A DNA stretch of 64,000 nucleotides from Aeromonas schubertii (lineage in GTDB: Bacteria; Pseudomonadota; Gammaproteobacteria; Enterobacterales; Aeromonadaceae), in contig NZ_CDDB01000017.1 of assembly GCF_000820105.1 (NCBI RefSeq), positions 27,248-91,247 on the forward strand, given 5' to 3'. Position numbers and translations under genes: made by a program. Positions 18,017-27,400 of the stretch are shown piece after piece (within the stretch, counting starts at the first letter, position 1; each line of letters begins with the position of its first letter). The notes below the pieces were generated by a model. It saw nothing but the letters and a program-made list of their open reading frames with translations. It had not been told where the DNA came from and ran no database searches.

Positions 18017-18112
18017 CATCCACTACTCAGGCAGGGTCTGACCGCCATTCCTCTGCCCAATTTTTCAGCGACCAGTCCCCCGTACTGCGACGCTCTCGAC
18101 ACGGATGATTTC

Positions 18113-19156
18113 ATGATTAAATTGATCGGTCTGAGCAAGGTATATGGTCACGGCAACGATGCCGTGCATGCCCTGCGCGAGGTGAGTCTGGAGGTGCCAC
18201 AGGGCAAGATCGTCGGCGTCATCGGCGCCTCGGGGGCCGGCAAGAGCACCCTGATCCGTTGCGTCAATCTGCTCGAGCGTCCCACCACGGGTCAGGTCGT
18301 GGTCGACGGCACCGATCTCACCGCCCTGCCCGAAGGGGCACTGACCCTGGCTCGCCGCCAGATCGGCATGATCTTCCAGCACTTTAACCTGCTCTCGTCG
18401 CGTACCGTGGCCGGCAACGTCGCCTTCCCCCTCGAGCTGGCAGGATGGGACAAGGCCCGCATCGCGGCCCGGGTGGCCGAACTGCTCGCCCTGGTGGGAC
18501 TGGAGCACCGCGCCCAGGCCTATCCGGCCGAGCTCTCCGGCGGGCAGAAGCAGCGGGTGGCCATCGCCCGGGCCCTGGCCCCCTCCCCCAAGGTGCTGCT
18601 GTGTGACGAGGCCACCTCGGCCCTCGATCCCCAAACGACCCAGTCGATCCTGGCACTGCTTAAAGAGATCAATGCCAAGCTGGGGCTGACCATACTGCTC
18701 ATCACCCACGAGATGGAGGTGGTCAAGCGCATCTGTGACGAGGTTGCCATCATCAGCGACGGCAGGCTCATCGAGCGCGGTGAGGTGGCCTGGTTCTTTA
18801 CCCATGCCAAGACAGAGCTGGCCCGGGACTTCATCCGCTCCACCATCCATGTGGCCATTCCCGAGGAGTATCAAGCCAGGCTGGTGCCCGAGCGCATCGA
18901 AGGGAGTTACCCTCTGGTCAAGCTGGGCTTCACCGGCAACACGGTCGATGCCCCCCTCATCTCGGAGGTGAGCCGCCGCTTCGGTATCGACATCAGCATC
19001 CTCTCCGCCAACATAGAGTACGCAGGCGGGGTCAAGTTTGGCTTTATGCTGGCCGAACTGTTTGGGGATGCCGGCCAGTGCGAATCGGCCCAGGCCTTCT
19101 TTATCGAACATCATATTCAACTGGAGGTGCTGGGCTATGTCCGAAGCCATGGTTAA
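18113..19156 (+). CDS. metN: D/L-methionine ABC transporter ATPase MetN
   Basis: A 347-residue ATPase: Walker [10 protein letters not shown] (about 38-46), signature LSGGQKQR, Walker [14 protein letters not shown], and a C-terminal NIL domain (about 265-345) that binds methionine and causes trans-inhibition in the E. coli homologue. First gene of metNIQ, overlapping metI by 20 bases. The ribosome site is weak. Identity is supported by the MetJ operator upstream and by MetI and MetQ downstream. Confidence 0.95.
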   Translation: MIKLIGLSKVYGHGNDAVHALREVSLEVPQGKIVGVIGASGAGKSTLIRCVNLLERPTTGQVVVDGTDLTALPEGALTLARRQIGMIFQHFNLLSSRTVAGNVAFPLELAGWDKARIAARVAELLALVGLEHRAQAYPAELSGGQKQRVAIARALAPSPKVLLCDEATSALDPQTTQSILALLKEINAKLGLTILLITHEMEVVKRICDEVAIISDGRLIERGEVAWFFTHAKTELARDFIRSTIHVAIPEEYQARLVPERIEGSYPLVKLGFTGNTVDAPLISEVSRRFGIDISILSANIEYAGGVKFGFMLAELFGDAGQCESAQAFFIEHHIQLEVLGYVRSHG

Positions 19157-19790
19157 TCTGCTGATCTCCGCCCTGGGTGACACCCTTATCATGGTGCTGG
19201 CGTCTGCGCTGTTCAGCTGTCTACTGGGACTGCCGCTCGGCATCGCCCTGCACGTGACCAAGCGCGGTCAGATCCTGGAAAATCCGGCTCTCAACTGGGC
19301 TCTGGGACTGGTGGTCAACATAGGACGCTCGGTCCCCTTCATCATCTTGCTGGTGGCCATCATCCCCTTCACCCGCTTGGTGGTCGGCACCAGTATCGGC
19401 ACCGCCGCCGCCGTGGTCCCGCTCACCATAGGAGCCATCCCCTTCTTCGCCCGCCTGGTGGAAGGAGCCCTGATGGAAATCCCCGACGGCCTGGTGGAGG
19501 CGGCCCGCGCCATGGGGGCCAAGCCGCTGCAGATCATCGCCAAGGTGCTGCTGCCCGAGGCCCTGCCCGGCGTCATCAACAGCGTCACCATCACCCTGGT
19601 GGCCCTGGTCAACTACTCGGCCATGGCCGGCGCCATCGGAGGTGGCGGCCTCGGCGACGTGGGTATTCGTTACGGCTACCAGCGTTTCGATCCCCTGGTC
19701 ATGCTCACCACTGTGGTGATCCTGGTGGTGCTGGTACAACTCATTCAGAGCCTGGGAGATCGCCTGGTCAAACGGGTCGATCACCGCTGA
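19137..19790 (+). CDS. metI: methionine ABC transporter permease MetI
   Basis: A 217-residue permease with five membrane spans and the EAA docking motif [20 protein letters not shown]. Start at ATG 19137 ([10 protein letters not shown]) gives the normal family length; a longer in-frame reading would lie inside metN. The C-terminal [20 protein letters not shown] is a MetI hallmark. Confidence 0.95.
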   Translation: MSEAMVNLLISALGDTLIMVLASALFSCLLGLPLGIALHVTKRGQILENPALNWALGLVVNIGRSVPFIILLVAIIPFTRLVVGTSIGTAAAVVPLTIGAIPFFARLVEGALMEIPDGLVEAARAMGAKPLQIIAKVLLPEALPGVINSVTITLVALVNYSAMAGAIGGGGLGDVGIRYGYQRFDPLVMLTTVVILVVLVQLIQSLGDRLVKRVDHR

Positions 19791-19817
19791 TTCAATGATT
19801 CTTTACAGGAGGTAAAC

Positions 19818-20618
19818 ATGAAACTGGGTATCAAATCTGTCGCGGCCGCCCTGCTGGCCGGTCTGGTACTGGCCGGCTGCGGTCAGAAGGAAGAGAGCAA
19901 GGTACTGAAGGTCGGTGCCATCGCCGGTGCCGAGTCCGAGCTGGTCGAGACGGCCGCCAGGGTGGCCAAGGAGAAGTACGGCCTGCAGGTCGAGGTGGTG
20001 ACCTTCTCCGACTACGTCACCCCGAACGTGGCCCTGAACGATGGCAGCATCGATCTCAACGCCTTCCAGCACAAACCCTACCTGGATGCCCAGGTCAAGG
20101 ATCGCGGCTTCAAGCTGGTGCCGGTCGGCAACACCTTCGTCTATCCCATCGCCGGCTACTCCAAGAAGATCAAGTCCCTGGACGAGCTTAAAGAGGGTGC
20201 CCAGGTCGCCGTTCCGAACGATCCCACCAACCTGGGTCGCTCCCTGATCCTGCTGGCCAAGCAAGGGCTGCTGACCCTCAAGGACAACGGCAACCTCAAC
20301 GCCACCGTACTCGACATCGTCGCCAACCCGAAAAACCTGAAGATCGTCGAGCTGGAAGCCGCTCAGCTGCCCCGCTCCCTGGAGGACGTGGATCTGGCCA
20401 TCATCAACACCACCTTCGCCAGCCAAATCGATCTCACCCCGAACCGTGATGGCCTCTTCGTCGAAGACAAGGAGTCCCCCTACGTCAACCTGATCGTGGC
20501 CCGCGAGTCCAACAAGGACGAGCAGAAGGTCAAGGAGTTCGTGCAATCCTTCCAGACCGACGAGGTCTACAAGAAGGGTGACGAGCTGTTCAAGGGTGGA
20601 CTGGTCAAAGGCTGGTAA
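19818..20618 (+). CDS. metQ: methionine-binding lipoprotein MetQ
   Basis: A 266-residue NlpA-family binding protein. The lipobox LAGC places the lipidated Cys at residue 21; Gln follows after Gly rather than Asp at +2, predicting outer-membrane sorting signals are uncertain. Family motifs include YVTPNVALNDGSIDLNAFQH and PNDPTNLGRSL. A very strong AGGAGGT lies 5 bases before the ATG. It delivers methionine to MetI/MetN; the operon ends at the 20637 terminator. Confidence 0.95.
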   Translation: MKLGIKSVAAALLAGLVLAGCGQKEESKVLKVGAIAGAESELVETAARVAKEKYGLQVEVVTFSDYVTPNVALNDGSIDLNAFQHKPYLDAQVKDRGFKLVPVGNTFVYPIAGYSKKIKSLDELKEGAQVAVPNDPTNLGRSLILLAKQGLLTLKDNGNLNATVLDIVANPKNLKIVELEAAQLPRSLEDVDLAIINTTFASQIDLTPNRDGLFVEDKESPYVNLIVARESNKDEQKVKEFVQSFQTDEVYKKGDELFKGGLVKGW

Positions 20619-20636
20619 TTCACCAAACGACCCGAC

Positions 20637-20662
20637 AAGGCCACGTTTAACGTGGCCTTTTT
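20637..20662 (+). terminator. intrinsic terminator of metNIQ
   Basis: AAGGCCACG and CGTGGCCTT pair around a short T/A loop, followed by TTTTT. Located 19 bases after the metQ stop. Confidence 0.9.
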
Positions 20663-20712
20663 GCTTCCAATCGCTATCATATCGACAGGAATAGCCGCAC
20701 AATTTCACTCTT

Positions 20713-21210
20713 ATGCATCAATGGTATCTGGCCTACTGCAAAGCCAAGGAAGAGGGGCGCGCCGAGGCCAATCTGAAAATGCAGGGCATCGAGTCTTACT
20801 ACCCCATGGTCGAGGTGGAGAAGATCAAGCGCGGCAAGCGGGTCAAGGTACGCGAACCCATGTTTCCCGCCTATCTCTTCATCTATGCGGATCTCGAGGT
20901 GGTGACCCCTCTGAGCATCAAGTCTACCCGGGGCATCGCCCGCATCATCCGCTTTGGTGAGGAGTGGACCCCCATCCCCAAGCAGCTGGTCTATAGCCTG
21001 ATGAGCCAGGATGACAGCGACGAGGCGAGGGCCAAGTATGCCGAGCTGCCGAGCCCGGGAGACAAGGTACTGATCGAATCAGGCCCCTTCCAGGGGATAG
21101 AGGCCATCTATCAAGAGCCGGACGGCGATCAACGGGCCATACTGCTCATCCATCTGCTCAACAACGAAACCCCTGCCAGCATCGCCAACCAGGAGTTCCG
21201 CCGTCTCTAG
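20713..21210 (+). CDS. rfaH: transcription antiterminator RfaH
   Basis: A 165-residue NusG paralogue. It opens with the NGN-domain pattern WYLAYCKAKEEGRAEANL and contains ESYYPMVEVEKIKRGK and EPMFPAYLFIYAD, characteristic of RfaH. The C-terminal KOW-type segment (GDKVLIESGPFQGIEAIYQE) is present. RfaH binds ops elements in leader regions of long surface-polysaccharide, secretion or toxin operons and suppresses pausing; no such operon lies in this window. Its stop is only two bases from the stop of the convergent chemoreceptor gene. Confidence 0.9.
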   Translation: MHQWYLAYCKAKEEGRAEANLKMQGIESYYPMVEVEKIKRGKRVKVREPMFPAYLFIYADLEVVTPLSIKSTRGIARIIRFGEEWTPIPKQLVYSLMSQDDSDEARAKYAELPSPGDKVLIESGPFQGIEAIYQEPDGDQRAILLIHLLNNETPASIANQEFRRL

Positions 21211-21212
21211 GC

Positions 21213-23168
21213 TCACTCCAGCGTAAAACGTCCCAGCATCTCACGCAGCCGGCCGGTGTTCTCACCGAGCCGGTGTACCACCCGGTTCCCCTCTTCCCCC
21301 CGATCTCCTGCCTGCTGACAGAGGCGCGCCATGTCGGCCAACCGCTCGGCGACCGACGTCGCCACATCCGATTGCTGATGGGTGGCCGTATCGACCTCGG
21401 CCAGTCCCTGGGCCAGGGCTCGTACCCGCTCGGCCGTTCTGGCGAGCAGTTGACTGGCCTGTTGCACCGCCGCTTCGCCACCGGCCACCAGCTCGGTCCC
21501 TCTGGCCACCGTCTCGGCCGTGGTGCGGGTCTGCTCCTGGATCTGCTGAACGCTGGCGGCAATCTCCCGGGTCGAGCCCTGGGTGCGCTGGGCCAGCTGG
21601 CGCACCTCGTCGGCCACCACCGCAAAACCTCGCCCCTGATCGCCGGCCCGGGCCGCCTCGATGGCCGCGTTGAGGGCAAGCAGGTTGGTCTGCTCGGCGA
21701 TGGAGGCGATGACCCCCGTCACCTGGCCAATCTGTTCACTCTGACCACGCAGCGCCCCCATGGCGCCGTTGGCCTCCTCGATCATGGCCGAGACCGCCTC
21801 CATGGCTCGGGTCATCAACCCCAGGCTCTGTACCACCTCACCCAACCCGACCTCGGTCGCCCTCGCCTCACGGGCCGTCTGCTCCACCGTGCCGGCAATG
21901 CCACGCGCCGCCCCCGAGATGTCGCTCATGGCCTGCGCCACCTGCTCGGACTGGGCCATCAACTCCCCCAGCAGCTGGCGCAGGGAGGTAGAGAGGGAGG
22001 CCACATCTCCCCCCGCCTCATCCACCCGCACCACCAGTCCCTGCAGGCCCGAGACCAGCTCTCTGAGTTGCCCCGTCATGCGGTTGACGGCAGCGGTCAG
22101 CAGCCCCAACTCGTCCCTGTGGCGACTGTCGAGGGGGGAGAGGGGCAGATTCCCCTCAGCCACCGACTCGGCCCGGCGAACCAGCGGATCGATCCCCAAC
22201 CCCACCCGCCGTGCCAGCCAGATGGCGATGCTCATACCCAGCAACAGGGTGCTCAGGGTCACCATCAGCAACAACAGCGAGATGGTGGCGCCTGTTCTGG
22301 TCAGGGCCTCGGATATCTCGCGCACCGAGCCTTCGGCCTGGAGCACCCGCTGCTGCGCCTCGCCCACCAGCTGCTGCTGCCTCGGCTCAACCTGACTCGC
22401 CATCAGGTGGTTGGCCCGGTTCCAGTCTGGCGCCTGACGCAGGGAGATCACCTGCTCCACCAGTTCGTCGAAGGGGGTCATCATCTCCTTGAAGAGAGGC
22501 CAGAGATCCCGCTGGGTCTGACTCATCTCCGCGTTGCGGGCGTCGAGCTCGGTCACCCGTTGCCGGTGGAAGGCCTGATAGTCACGAAACTTCTGCAAGT
22601 AGTCGGGTGAGCCGGTGATCAGGAAGTCGCGCAGGGCGGAGAGGGCATTGGATAGGCTGTTATAGGCATCCCCCACCAATTTCAGAAACTGGCGGCGGTC
22701 GCCAGGCAGGGAGCCCGCCGGCGCGGCCACCTCCTCGTTGGCGAGGGACTGCAACTGATCGAGGGCCGCCTCGGCCAGGGGGCCGGCCTCTTGCAGCATC
22801 AGGGTATGGGCCGGCAGGTTCTCGTCGCTGTGGGCCAGTTGCCACACCTGCTCTTGCAAGGGGCGCATATCCCCGGTATTGGCGCCGGTCTGCTCGAGGT
22901 CCTGCCAGGCCTGTTGCCACTCCTGTTGCAGTCGCTTCGCCTGCTCCGGCTGGGCACCGAGGATGAGGTAACCACGCAGTGAAGAGACCGTCGCCACCAA
23001 AGCCTTCTGACTCGCCTCACCCCGTTGCAGGGTGGGGAGCGCCTCATCGAGCAGACGCTGCTGCGCCTCCTGCATCTGGCGTTGCTCCCCGTAGATAAGC
23101 AGCGAGCCCGCCAGCACCATCAGATTGATAACACCAAATCCTGCCAGTAGTTGATGCACTATTTTCAT
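21213..23168 (-). CDS. methyl-accepting chemotaxis protein
   Basis: A 651-residue chemoreceptor. Membrane span 1 is near residues 7-26. A large periplasmic helical sensor region (about 27-300) follows, longer than a standard four-helix bundle and possibly a double bundle (HBM-like). Span 2 is near 300-322, then a HAMP domain and the signalling domain with the invariant hairpin tip ([20 protein letters not shown], about 490-510) and [13 protein letters not shown]. There is no C-terminal CheR-tethering pentapeptide; it ends RFTLE. It lies 34 bases downstream of the REC-EAL gene on the same strand, suggesting cotranscription with the kinase/EAL pair. Confidence 0.92.
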   Translation of the reverse strand: MKIVHQLLAGFGVINLMVLAGSLLIYGEQRQMQEAQQRLLDEALPTLQRGEASQKALVATVSSLRGYLILGAQPEQAKRLQQEWQQAWQDLEQTGANTGDMRPLQEQVWQLAHSDENLPAHTLMLQEAGPLAEAALDQLQSLANEEVAAPAGSLPGDRRQFLKLVGDAYNSLSNALSALRDFLITGSPDYLQKFRDYQAFHRQRVTELDARNAEMSQTQRDLWPLFKEMMTPFDELVEQVISLRQAPDWNRANHLMASQVEPRQQQLVGEAQQRVLQAEGSVREISEALTRTGATISLLLLMVTLSTLLLGMSIAIWLARRVGLGIDPLVRRAESVAEGNLPLSPLDSRHRDELGLLTAAVNRMTGQLRELVSGLQGLVVRVDEAGGDVASLSTSLRQLLGELMAQSEQVAQAMSDISGAARGIAGTVEQTAREARATEVGLGEVVQSLGLMTRAMEAVSAMIEEANGAMGALRGQSEQIGQVTGVIASIAEQTNLLALNAAIEAARAGDQGRGFAVVADEVRQLAQRTQGSTREIAASVQQIQEQTRTTAETVARGTELVAGGEAAVQQASQLLARTAERVRALAQGLAEVDTATHQQSDVATSVAERLADMARLCQQAGDRGEEGNRVVHRLGENTGRLREMLGRFTLE

Positions 23169-23202
23169 GAACGACCCTGTTCCTTATGGCGCATCCTGCG
23201 CC

Positions 23203-24417
23203 CTATTCACCACTCAGGCGGGGGATGACCTCTTGCCACTCCCGGTGCCACTCCTGCAGCTTCTCTCTGGGCATGGGGCGCCCGGAGAAGAAGCCCTGGC
23301 AGACATCACACCCCAAACTGGCCAGTTGCTGCCAGGTCTCTATGTCCTCAACCCCCTCGGCCACCGACTTGAGCCCCAGCTTGCGAGCCAGCTCGATGCT
23401 CGACTCAATGATGGCAAGGCGGGAAGGGTCCCGATAACAGCCATCCACGAAGGAGCGGTCCAGCTTGAGTTCGGTGAAGGGGAGCAACGCCAGCTGCTGC
23501 ATGGAGGAGTAACCGGTGCCAAAATCGTCGATGGAGAGGCCAAAGCCGTGCATCCGAAGGCGAGTCAGCACCTCGAGGGACTGGCCCAGATCCTTGACGA
23601 AGGCGCTCTCGGTCACCTCCAGGGTGATCAGCTCGGGGTTGATGCTCCAGCGCTGACACTGGTCGATCAGGATGGCACACAGATCCCCCTCGATGAGGGA
23701 GGTGGTCGAGAGGTTCATCGACAGGTTGAGAGAGAGCCCCGTCTCCTGCCAGAGGTGACCATCCTTGAGGGTGGCCCGGATGATCTGCTCGGTCAGCTCA
23801 TCGATAAGCCCCGAGTGTTCCGCCAGAGGGATAAAGCGGGAGGGCATGATCAGCCCCTGCTCGGGGTGGAGCCAGCGCGCCAGCGCCTCGAGGCCGACCC
23901 ACTCCCCGCTGGAGAAGGAGACTTTGGGCTGATACCAGGGGAGCAGCTCACCGTATTCCAGGGCCCTGCGCAGATCGTCGAGATCTATCTCCTGCCTCGC
24001 TCCCGCCTCCTTGCCCCGAACGGGATGGGGCCTCCAGCTCTCGATCATCTGCCGGATCCGGGCCTGACTGGCCGGTTTTTCCAACCGCCCCAACACCTGC
24101 AGACCGTAGGCACTGCTCATGCGCAGCACGGCGCCCACCACATCCTCCTCGAGCGCACTGGAGAGGATGATGCCACCGTGAAAACCGCTCAGGGAGAGGC
24201 GCCTGAGCAAGGCCATCCCGTCCATACCGGGCATTCGCAGATCACAAAAGAGGATATCCACCGGTTGGCTGTCACAGATGGCCAAGGCTTGCTCGCCATC
24301 GGCGGCCTCCAGCAACCGGCTGTACCCCAGTCCGCCGAGTTGGTGCAACAACGCCTTGCGCTGGAAGGCATGATCCTCCACCACCAGAATCACCACATCG
24401 TGCTGTCTATTGTTCAT
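23203..24417 (-). CDS. response regulator with EAL c-di-GMP phosphodiesterase output (RocR-like)
   Basis: A 404-residue protein: receiver domain (about 8-125) with phosphoacceptor Asp in FCDLRMPGMDG (about 59) and conserved Lys in GRLEKP; EAL domain (about 150-400) with EALARW, the metal-binding Asn of LSMNLS, LEVTES, DDFGTGYSS, LKLDRSF, AEGVED and CQGFF. All known catalytic and metal residues are present, so an active c-di-GMP phosphodiesterase is expected. Start at ATG 24417 overlaps the kinase gene's end by 11 bases; a TTG at 24432 is an alternative, and neither has a strong ribosome site, so translational coupling is likely. The architecture equals Pseudomonas RocR, which pairs with BvgS-like RocS kinases. 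Confidence 0.92.
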   Translation of the reverse strand: MNNRQHDVVILVVEDHAFQRKALLHQLGGLGYSRLLEAADGEQALAICDSQPVDILFCDLRMPGMDGMALLRRLSLSGFHGGIILSSALEEDVVGAVLRMSSAYGLQVLGRLEKPASQARIRQMIESWRPHPVRGKEAGARQEIDLDDLRRALEYGELLPWYQPKVSFSSGEWVGLEALARWLHPEQGLIMPSRFIPLAEHSGLIDELTEQIIRATLKDGHLWQETGLSLNLSMNLSTTSLIEGDLCAILIDQCQRWSINPELITLEVTESAFVKDLGQSLEVLTRLRMHGFGLSIDDFGTGYSSMQQLALLPFTELKLDRSFVDGCYRDPSRLAIIESSIELARKLGLKSVAEGVEDIETWQQLASLGCDVCQGFFSGRPMPREKLQEWHREWQEVIPRLSGE

Positions 24418-27400
24418 CGAGCCATAGTCCAATGTCGTTTTCGATTTGCTGCATCATTTGCCAAACGCTCTGTGCCAGAGGGGCAACCCTGTCCCATTGA
24501 CGTAGACGCGCCACACTCTCCAGCCTGGCGGCCTCATCGGCCAACGACTCATATCCCGCCATCCGTGCAGCCCCCTTGACCCGGTGTGCCGCCTCGATGA
24601 GGGGAGCGGCCTCCCTGTGCTCCACGGCCTCTTCGATCACCCGCCCATCCTGGCGATTGGAGGCGATAAACTCTTGAGCCATGGCGCCCGCCGTCGCGAC
24701 ATCGCCAAACAACCTTATCCAATTATCAGCCAATTCAGCATATTGGGGATCCTCTGTGACAGTCGGCCCGGTCACTGCCGTCGTCGGCAACCATTGGGAG
24801 AGCATCTGCCACAGGGTCTCCAGGGTGTAAGGTTTGAACAGGCTGTCACTCATCCCCGAGTAGGCCATCTTGGCCACCGCCTCTCCCGAGGTGTCGGCCG
24901 TCACCCCTATGATGGGGCGCTCATCCCCTTGCTGACGCAGGCGCCGGGTCAGGGAGTAGCCATCGAGCACCGGCATGTGGCAATCGGTCAACAGCAGGTC
25001 AAACGGCTCTCTCTGCCAGACGGCAAGGGCTTGCTCCCCCTCTTCCACCACGGTGGCCGTCACCCCCAGGGTCTCCAGCTGGCGGGCAATCAGGGCGCGA
25101 TTGATCGGATGATCGTCGGCGACCAGCACTCGGCCCACCAGGCGCCCTGGCGCTCGCTTGGCCATGACATCGCTACGGCTGGGGGCCAACAACTGCTGAC
25201 AGCTCTCCAGCAACAGATCAGGGTAGAGAGGCTGGGTGCCAAGACGCCACCACTGCTTGTCCAGGCGGCTTCGCACCGCCTCGCGGGGGGAGAGGATGAT
25301 GCCTCCCTGCATGCGGCTGCGCAACCGCTCCGACTCGCGGGCACCGAGCACCGCCTCCAGCTCCGCCTCATCGGCCAGCAGGAAGCCGTCATCGAGAGAG
25401 CCCAGTTGCTGCCGATCGACCAACTGCAAGATGGCTCCCTGACGCGTCAGCAGAGGATGCCAGGAGGCTTCCCCCAATACCCACCAGCGCCTTCCCTGCA
25501 GAGAGGGTGGCGTACTCCACGGGGAGGACAAGGGGAGGGTGAAGGTCACCGAGGTCCCCTCTCCCGGGGCGCTGACGAGCGTCAACTCCCCCCCCATCTG
25601 CGCGATCAACTGGTGGCAGATAGCCAATCCCAGACCAGTCCCCCCATAACGGCGGGAAATATCGGACTCCACCTGCTCGAAGGGGGTAAAGAGGAGCGAC
25701 TGCTTCTCGGAGGCAATACCAATACCGCTGTCGGATACGGTGACCCGCAGCAGGGCGCCATCCCCCTCCACCGCGATCCGAATACTCCCCCGCTCGGTAA
25801 ATTTTACCGCATTGCTGAGCAGGTTGGAGAGCACCTGCCCCACCCGAATCGCGTCCAGGTCGGCCCTGTCGGGGACTCCCTCTCCCCACAGCAGCTCGAC
25901 GGCAAGCCCCTTGCCATGGGCCTTGGCCGCATGGCCCCGCACCACGTCACACACCATGCGGCACAGCTCGCAGGGCTGAACATCCAGATGGAGCTGACCG
26001 GCCTCTATCTTGGAGAAGTCGAGTATATCGTTGACCAGATAGAGCAGGTTGTTGGTCGAGGCGACCACGTTGTGGAGCAGATAACGCTGGTCCTCATCCA
26101 GTGCACTCATCTGCAGCAGCTCCAGCATGCCGTGCATGCCCGAGATGGGGGTGCGCAGCTCATGGCTCATGGTGGCCAGGAAACGGCTACGGGCCTGCAT
26201 GGCACGCTCGGCCGTGTTACGGGCCTGCTGCAGCTCCAGGGCCTGACGGGTCAGCGCCGTGATATCTTGCACCATGACATAGAGCATGAAGCTGCCATCG
26301 GGCAGGGGGTCGACCCTCCCCTTGACCTGGAAGTTGAGCACTTCACCGGAGGGGGCCGTGATAGGCAATACGAGATCGAGGCGATGTTCGGTCTCGACCT
26401 GATGTGCCAGCTGGGGGCCGAAGCGATCCAGATCAAGAGCATAACCGTGCAGCTCCAGCGCCTGGTGAAAACCGCTGGTTTGCAACAAGAGATCACGGCG
26501 TATCCCCAGCAAGGGCTCGATCCCGGCGCTGGCATAGAGAAACTCACCGACATTGAGACCCAGGTAATGGTACTGGTAGACGAAGCCCGGTACGTTGTCG
26601 GTCAACTGGGTCAGCCTGGACTCCATCTCCCGGGCATGGCGCTGGGCCTGACGCAAATCGGTGATGTCGGTGAGCACGGTCAGAATACCCAGCTGTTTGC
26701 CATCGGCCCCCGACAGCCGCCGCTTGGTATAGAGCATCTCGTGTTCCACACCATCCTGGAGCTGCACCTCCCCGTGGCCATTGATCTCGATACCACTCTC
26801 CCAGACCCGGGTGTCTTCGGCCATCACCCTCTCCCGTATCGCTTCGGGCAGGTTGTCCTTGAGCAGGTGGTGGTAGCTCCCCTTGAGATCGCGGCCGCCG
26901 AAGAAGAGATTGCGATAGGCTCGATTGGACATGGTGATCTCGTGATGTGCGTTGGTCAGCACCACCAGATTGGGCAGGGTATCAAGCAGCATCTGCACGA
27001 AGGCCAGTTGCTCGGCCAGACGCTGCTCCGCCTCGAGGCGCTGGCTTATCTGCCGGCGCAGGGTACGGTTCCAACCGAAGAAGATGAGACTACAAAGCAG
27101 GAAGAGCCCCCCAGCGATCCCTCCCCAGAAGAGAACCCGCTCACGGTTCACCCCCGTCTGTATGGTCAGACTGAGCCAGCGTTTTTCCAGTGTAGTGAGC
27201 TCTTCCCGGCTCACCGTCAGCAGGGCCTTGCTCAGGATCTGCTGCAGCAACTCCCGCTGGCGAAGTACGCCCATGGCGATGGGGAGATTGAGCTCTTCAC
27301 CCGAATAGACCAACACATAGCGCTGGTTAAATCCCCTGGCAATGGAGTCCTGAAGGGTACTGATACTCATCAGCACATAATCGACACGGCCCGCATCGAG

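Noticed and set aside
18017-18112. SAM riboswitch in the metN leader
   Set aside because: The leader is short and shows no multi-helix fold or terminator; MetJ boxes explain methionine control.
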